A stretch of 9,678 bases of DNA from Bacteroidaceae bacterium (lineage in GTDB: Bacteria > Bacteroidota > Bacteroidia > Bacteroidales > Bacteroidaceae): assembly GCA_016292545.1 (NCBI GenBank), contig JAEDIG010000092.1, positions 1-9,678 on the forward strand. The letters run 5' to 3'. The stretch's first letter is position 1. The number at the start of each line of letters is the position of its first letter. A program made the position numbers and the translations under genes. The notes beneath the pieces are model-generated. The model saw nothing but the letters and a program-made list of their open reading frames with translations. It had not been told where the DNA came from and made no database searches. Shown piece after piece: positions 6,068 through 9,678 of this stretch.

Positions 6068-7324
6068 ATGAATGCAATAATTGAGATTCTCGACAAGCTG
6101 TATGGAATGACAGCCTTTTCGGCCATTGCCGACAATCCGCTGTTCATTGTCATGTACTTGCTTGCTTTTGTGCTGCTCTATCTGGGCATCGTGAAGAAGT
6201 ATGAGCCTCTGCTGCTGGTGCCCATTGCCTTTGGCGTGCTCATCGCCAATTTCCCTGGCGGCGGCATGGGTGTGCTTCAGGCCAATAGCGAGGGCCTCGT
6301 GCCCGTGACGGTGAATGGTGTGACTGAGATGAAGAACATCTACGAAATGCCATTGCATGAGATTGCCCACGATCTGGGACTGATGAACTACCTTTATTAT
6401 GCCCTCATCAAGAGTGGCCTTCTTCCTCCCATCATCTTTATGGGTGTGGGTGCGCTCACCGATTTTGGTCCCATGCTTCGCAACCTCAAGCTGGCCATCT
6501 TCGGCGCTGCTGCCCAATTGGGTATCTTTGCTGTGTTGCTGATTTCCTTGCTTGTGGGCTTCACACCTCAGGAGGCAGGCAGTCTGGGCATCATTGGTGG
6601 TGCCGATGGCCCTACGGCTATTTTCACCACCATCAAGCTGGCTCCCCATCTGCTTGGTCCCATTGCCATTGCTGCCTACAGCTACATGGCGCTGGTTCCC
6701 GTCATCATCCCGTTGGTGGTTCGCATGCTCTGTTCCGAGAAGGAACTCCGCATCAACATGAAGGAGCAGGACAAGCTGTTCCCCGACAGCACGGAAATCA
6801 AGAACATGCGCGTGCTGAAGATTATCTTCCCCATCGCTGTCACCACCATTGTGGCAATCTTTGTGCCTACGGCTGTTTCCCTCGTGGGTATGCTGATGTT
6901 CGGTAACTTGCTTAAGGAAATCGGCAACGACACAAGCCGCTTGTTCGATGCAGCCAGCAACGGCATCATGAATGCCGCCACTATTTTCCTGGGCTTGTGT
7001 GTGGGTGCTACCATGACTGTTGATGCGTTCATCAACGTCACCACATTGGGTATTGTAGCTGGTGGCTTCTGTGCATTTGCGCTCAGCATTGCCAGCGGCA
7101 TCTGCATGGTGAAGATCTGGAATCTGTTTGCCAAGAAGAAAATCAATCCGCTCATTGGTGCCACAGGACTTAGTGCCGTGCCTATGGCCAGCCGTGTGTG
7201 CAACAATATCAGCACCAAATACGACCCCAAGAACCATGTGCTCAACTATTGCATGAGCTCAAACATCTCTGGTGTGATTGGTTCAGCTGTGGCAGCAGGT
7301 GTGCTGATTAGTTTCTTGGGCTAA
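6068..7324 (+). CDS. oadB: Sodium ion-translocating decarboxylase beta subunit
   Basis: This integral membrane protein decarboxylates the carboxybiotin carried by the alpha subunit and couples this to Na+ export across the inner membrane. Its 418 residues are close to the usual size of about 430. Multiple hydrophobic spans are evident from residue 25 to the end. The family signatures are FMGVGALTDFGPMLRN, the GGADGPTAIF motif with D180 (matching the Na+-site Asp of OadB), AAYSYMALVP with Y206, and GLSAVPMASRV with S369 in the C-terminal half. The ending ISGVIGSAVAAGVLISFLG is also typical. It lies 42 bp after the alpha gene on the same strand and is closed by a terminator at 7347-7392. Glutaconyl-CoA and methylmalonyl-CoA decarboxylases share this subunit, so the substrate is set by the alpha subunit. 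Confidence 0.95.
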   Translation: MNAIIEILDKLYGMTAFSAIADNPLFIVMYLLAFVLLYLGIVKKYEPLLLVPIAFGVLIANFPGGGMGVLQANSEGLVPVTVNGVTEMKNIYEMPLHEIAHDLGLMNYLYYALIKSGLLPPIIFMGVGALTDFGPMLRNLKLAIFGAAAQLGIFAVLLISLLVGFTPQEAGSLGIIGGADGPTAIFTTIKLAPHLLGPIAIAAYSYMALVPVIIPLVVRMLCSEKELRINMKEQDKLFPDSTEIKNMRVLKIIFPIAVTTIVAIFVPTAVSLVGMLMFGNLLKEIGNDTSRLFDAASNGIMNAATIFLGLCVGATMTVDAFINVTTLGIVAGGFCAFALSIASGICMVKIWNLFAKKKINPLIGATGLSAVPMASRVCNNISTKYDPKNHVLNYCMSSNISGVIGSAVAAGVLISFLG

Positions 7325-7346
7325 CTCTATTATCTATACTTCACGC

Positions 7347-7392
7347 AGAGAGGACCTCGCCAATCAGGCTTGGTCCTCTCTCACGTTTTTTT
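7347..7392 (+). terminator. Intrinsic terminator after oadB
   Basis: AGAGAGGACC (7347-7356) pairs perfectly with GGTCCTCTCT (7372-7381) across a 15-nt loop, and after CACG comes a run of seven T (7386-7392). The stem lies 23 bp beyond the oadB stop and fits a Rho-independent terminator for the oad operon. The converging minus-strand gene ends at 7412; on that strand the T run is not downstream of the stem, so termination in that direction is less certain. Confidence 0.85.
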
Positions 7393-7411
7393 CTTGGTGT
7401 CCTGCAAATCT

Positions 7412-8578
7412 CTATTCAACCATGCGCCAGCTGTGGCCGTCCCAATGGTAGAGGTGGAGCGTGGTGCATTGTTTGCCGGTTTGCTTGTCGCGTGCGTGGT
7501 GCGAGATGTAGAAGTAGCCGTTGCCCAGGGCACATAATCCTGTGTCTCCGTATTTGAGGTTCCATCCCCAGGTGTCTGTAGCCTGGTCGTGAAGACCGCT
7601 GGGAAGCAGTTGCAGCACCTTTCCCCTGACAGTCTGGTGGAAACCTTGCAGTTTTTGTTTCTTGGGCTTCTGGTTTCCGTCGATGACAAAGAGGCTGTAG
7701 TTGGGCCATCCTTTTTTCTTTCCAGGATATACGGCAGCCAGCATGTGGCCGCTCGATGCGTCGTATGTCAGGTTCTGGATGCCCCATTCCGTGTTTCCTG
7801 TTCTCAGGAAATATTTTTCCTCGGGTTTGTCGGGACCGCTGTGATGAAGGTGCTGCTGGGAAAGCGGTTGTGCAAACTTTTTCAACTTCCTTATGTCGTA
7901 GCAGAGAATCACCTGGTAGTCGTTGTCTGTGCGTGTGGTATCGCCATAGACTGCATAGGCTACGTACACCTTGTTGGGTCCCTTTTTTTTCCCCCATGCA
8001 GGTGCGAATGTCAGTCCATCTATGCCAGAGCATCCAAAACGATGGGGAATCTTTTTGTCACCAATGCTTATGGTGTCCTCGTAATCACGGGTGGGCTCCT
8101 TCAGAAAAACCGTCTTCATCACTTCGCTGATAGGCATCAGAGGTCGGGTGATGAGGTCGGGGTCGAATATGGCCACATAAAAGCCGTTTGTTTTGTCAAT
8201 CATGTCGGGGTCGATGCCTTTCTGCAGTCCTTTTCCGATAATGTCGTGCTTGTATTCAAGGCTTGCATACACACAGCCGTCATCAGGATTTAACGCCATG
8301 CAGCCCAGATGTCCTGTGAGTCCGGTCACACTTCCGATGAGCCTTCCTTGCAGGTCCAGCTTGATGAAGGTGTTCGTAAAGGACATGTAGACACACTGGC
8401 GCTCCTTGTCGTAGGCAATTCCTTGCACATGATGGTCCCCTTGTGGGCCACTGTAGATGGAGTGGGGCAGGGGAGGTGTGTTGGGCAACGTCTGCTGTGC
8501 ATGCAGCTGCAGAGAGCTGCATGCCAGCAACGCGTATCCTATCCCTAGTGTTTTTGCAATAACAGATGGGTGTCTCAT
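7412..8578 (-). CDS. Exported protein of unknown function, probable beta-propeller
   Basis: The 388-residue protein starts at MRHPSV (ATG at 8578-8576), where the ATG overlaps the mscL stop as ATGA. The frame is open further upstream, but that part is the antisense shadow of mscL. The N-terminus is an export signal: a hydrophobic stretch ending LLACSSLQLHAQQ. Either signal peptidase I cuts at A27/Q28, common in Bacteroidetes, or C20 acts as a lipobox Cys (LLAC). The mature part has repeated beta-strand-turn blocks such as VQGIAYDKERQCVYMSF, CMALNPDDGCVYASLEYK, GIDGLTFAP, IQNLTYDASSGHMLAAVY and ALGNGYFYIS, which look like propeller blades. I recall similar hypothetical proteins in Bacteroides, without a known function. 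No catalytic motif is recognised. Co-transcription with mscL is likely. Confidence 0.8.
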   Translation of the reverse strand: MRHPSVIAKTLGIGYALLACSSLQLHAQQTLPNTPPLPHSIYSGPQGDHHVQGIAYDKERQCVYMSFTNTFIKLDLQGRLIGSVTGLTGHLGCMALNPDDGCVYASLEYKHDIIGKGLQKGIDPDMIDKTNGFYVAIFDPDLITRPLMPISEVMKTVFLKEPTRDYEDTISIGDKKIPHRFGCSGIDGLTFAPAWGKKKGPNKVYVAYAVYGDTTRTDNDYQVILCYDIRKLKKFAQPLSQQHLHHSGPDKPEEKYFLRTGNTEWGIQNLTYDASSGHMLAAVYPGKKKGWPNYSLFVIDGNQKPKKQKLQGFHQTVRGKVLQLLPSGLHDQATDTWGWNLKYGDTGLCALGNGYFYISHHARDKQTGKQCTTLHLYHWDGHSWRMVE

Positions 8579-9003
8579 TGTTTGTTCTTTAGAAGGTCGC
8601 GGATTTCGGTCAGTAACTTCTCCTCTGCGCTGGGTTGAGGTTCGGGCTTGGGTGCGGGAGCCTCTTCCTTCTTGCGGCTGATGGCTGTAATGAACTTCAC
8701 GAGAAGGAACACACAGAATGCGATGATGAGGAAATCGATGATGTTCTGGATGAATGCACCGTAGGCAATTGTTGCGGGTGCGCTCTCGGGGTCGGCCAAT
8801 GGATTGAGTGGTAGTGTATAGGTGAGGTCCCTGAAGTTTACACCTCCAATCACCCATCCTATGGGGGGCATCAGGATGTCGTTGACCACGCTGGTTACAA
8901 TCTTGCCAAAGGCACCACCGATAATTACACCGACTGCCATGTCCACTACATTGCCTTTCATCGCAAAGGCTTTAAAATCGCTTATAAAACTGTTTTTTGC
9001 CAT
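8575..9003 (-). CDS. mscL: Large-conductance mechanosensitive channel MscL
   Basis: MscL is a homopentameric inner-membrane channel that opens under membrane tension to release solutes during hypo-osmotic shock. The 142-residue length fits (E. coli 136). The N-terminal amphipathic helix (SFISDFKAFAMKGNVVDMA) leads into TM1 with AVGVIIGGAFGKIVTSVVND (23-42), then the periplasmic loop LMPPIGWVIGGVNF, TM2 at about 83-108 (FIQNIIDFLIIAFCVFLLVKF), a Pro/Ala/Glu-rich linker and the C-terminal helix bundle EEKLLTEIRDLLKN. It is the first gene of a minus-strand pair and its stop overlaps the start of the exported propeller-like protein. Its promoter must lie in 9004-9085, shared back to back with the rightward unit; no convincing -7 box was seen on this strand. 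Confidence 0.97.
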   Translation of the reverse strand: MAKNSFISDFKAFAMKGNVVDMAVGVIIGGAFGKIVTSVVNDILMPPIGWVIGGVNFRDLTYTLPLNPLADPESAPATIAYGAFIQNIIDFLIIAFCVFLLVKFITAISRKKEEAPAPKPEPQPSAEEKLLTEIRDLLKNKQ

Positions 9004-9054
9004 AAAAAATGTAAATAATTTGGTTTGTAGGCCACGAAATTAAAAAGAAAATTG

Positions 9055-9062
9055 TACATTTG
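9055..9062 (+). promoter_or_regulatory. -7 promoter element upstream of the small lipoprotein ORF and gapA
   Basis: TACATTTG matches the Bacteroidetes -7 consensus TAnnTTTG exactly. A TTTG at 9024-9027 could be the -33 element, although the 27-bp spacing is longer than usual. Transcription would begin around 9068-9071, giving a leader of about 15 nt to the small ORF and about 160 nt to gapA. No other good -7 match lies closer to gapA. Confidence 0.6.
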
Positions 9063-9085
9063 CACTAAAATTAAGAAAAAAAGTA

Positions 9086-9175
9086 ATGAAAAGGATGATT
9101 TTTGTTCTGATGAACGTGATTTTTCTGTTTTTGGTAGCCGCTTGCAAGTCTGCCCATTACTGTAATTGTGGATAA
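9086..9175 (+). CDS. Tiny lipoprotein-like ORF (29 residues)
   Basis: A 29-codon ORF begins at an ATG 24 bp after a good -7 box and follows an A/G-rich run (AAGAAAAAAAG) that suits translation in this phylum. The peptide starts MKRM, has a hydrophobic core (IFVLMNVIFLFLVAA) and a lipobox VAAC, giving a predicted lipidated product of ten residues, CKSAHYCNCG, with three Cys. This is a textbook signal sequence for signal peptidase II attached to almost nothing. It could be a genuine micro-lipoprotein, a leader peptide controlling gapA, or chance. Its position between promoter and gapA (52 bp before the gapA ATG) makes co-transcription likely. I do not recognise a named family. Confidence 0.55.
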   Translation: MKRMIFVLMNVIFLFLVAACKSAHYCNCG

Positions 9176-9227
9176 TAATAGAGTTAATCAAATAAATTAG
9201 AGAACCAATTTAATTAAGTTAAAAAAA

Positions 9228-9678
9228 ATGGCAACAAAAGTAGGTATTAATGGTTTCGGCCGTATCGGCCGTTTCGTTTTCCGTGCTGCTCAGACCCGTT
9301 CTGACATCGAGATTGTAGGTATTAACGACCTGTGCCCCGTAGACTACCTGGCATACATGCTGAAGTATGACACCATGCATGGTGCATTCGACGGTACTAT
9401 CGAGGCTGATGTTGAGAACAGCCGTCTGATTGTCAATGGCAAGTCTATCCGTGTAACTGCAGAGCGCAATCCTGCTGACCTGAAGTGGAACGAAATCGAG
9501 GCTGAGTATGTAGTTGAGTCTACCGGTCTGTTCCTGACCCAGGAGAAGGCTCAGGCTCACATCGAGGCTGGTGCCAAGTATGTGGTTATGTCTGCTCCCA
9601 GCAAGGACGCTACTCCCATGTTCGTTTGCGGTGTGAACTTCGACAAGTATGTAAAGGGTACTCAGTTTGTATCTAACG
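9228..9678 (+). CDS. gapA: Glyceraldehyde-3-phosphate dehydrogenase, N-terminal part
   Basis: GAPDH oxidises and phosphorylates glyceraldehyde 3-phosphate to 1,3-bisphosphoglycerate with NAD+ in cytoplasmic glycolysis. The window contains 150 codons of an expected 330 or so; the gene runs off the right edge. The Rossmann motif NGFGRIGR is at 8-15, and IND (32-34) ends the second strand, with the acidic D34 favouring NAD+ over NADP+. Further family blocks are YMLKYDTMHGAF, VVESTGLF and KYVVMSAPSKD. The last residues, VSN, stop just before the catalytic Cys motif (SCTTN), so the active site cannot be checked here. The ATG follows an A-rich stretch (AAGTTAAAAAAA) with no Shine-Dalgarno site. It probably shares the promoter at 9055 with the small lipoprotein ORF. 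Confidence 0.96.
   Translation, partial: MATKVGINGFGRIGRFVFRAAQTRSDIEIVGINDLCPVDYLAYMLKYDTMHGAFDGTIEADVENSRLIVNGKSIRVTAERNPADLKWNEIEAEYVVESTGLFLTQEKAQAHIEAGAKYVVMSAPSKDATPMFVCGVNFDKYVKGTQFVSN

Noticed and set aside
5753..7237. 494-codon minus-strand frame opposite oadA/oadB
   Set aside because: It is rich in His, Gln and Asn with no domain, lies fully antisense to clear family members, and reflects their codon composition.
7589..8293. 234-codon plus-strand frame
   Set aside because: It is antisense to the exported protein, which has a signal peptide and operon context; the plus-strand product matches nothing.
8579..8857. Upstream extension of the propeller-like gene to a start at 8857
   Set aside because: This part is antisense-free but out of frame with mscL on the same strand, has no protein-like character, and would bury the obvious signal peptide at residue 94. 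The ATGA-coupled start at 8578 is better.

Overview
This window looks like chromosomal DNA from a Bacteroidales bacterium, most likely of the Prevotella group. The evidence is a Bacteroidetes-type DnaA, an OadA of the Bacteroides/Prevotella type, near-absence of classical Shine-Dalgarno sites, A-rich leaders, and promoter candidates matching the Bacteroidetes -7 consensus TAnnTTTG. These assignments rest on recognising protein families by eye; no search was run.

Layout, left to right. (1) 2-388 is the C-terminal end of an MlaD/MCE-like protein, cut by the window edge. (2) 389-796 is a 408-bp non-coding region holding a long near-perfect inverted repeat, weak DnaA-box-like sites and a possible dnaA promoter. 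(3) 797-3800 (+) is a tightly packed operon of dnaA, a nitroreductase-like flavoprotein carrying an extra C-terminal domain that resembles the end of a class II (B12-dependent) ribonucleotide reductase, and folB. Both junctions are 4-bp ATGA overlaps. (4) 3801-7324 (+) has its own promoter region and encodes a sodium-pump decarboxylase in the order gamma (OadG-like), alpha with biotin domain, beta. An intrinsic terminator follows. (5) 9003-7412 (-) is a two-gene unit, mscL followed by an exported protein of unknown function with a probable beta-propeller fold, again joined by an ATGA overlap. (6) 9004-9678 (+) carries a strong -7 motif, a tiny 29-codon lipoprotein-like ORF, and the first 150 codons of glyceraldehyde-3-phosphate dehydrogenase, which runs off the right edge.

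The decarboxylase genes form one membrane machine: alpha moves a carboxyl group onto its own biotin, beta releases CO2 and exports Na+, and gamma holds the complex together. The dnaA operon puts replication initiation next to a redox protein with a ribonucleotide-reductase-derived tail and a folate enzyme. The most unusual item is that nitroreductase/RNR-tail fusion. The tiny lipoprotein ORF ahead of gapA and two inverted repeats in control regions come next. No tRNA, rRNA, CRISPR array or insertion sequence was seen.
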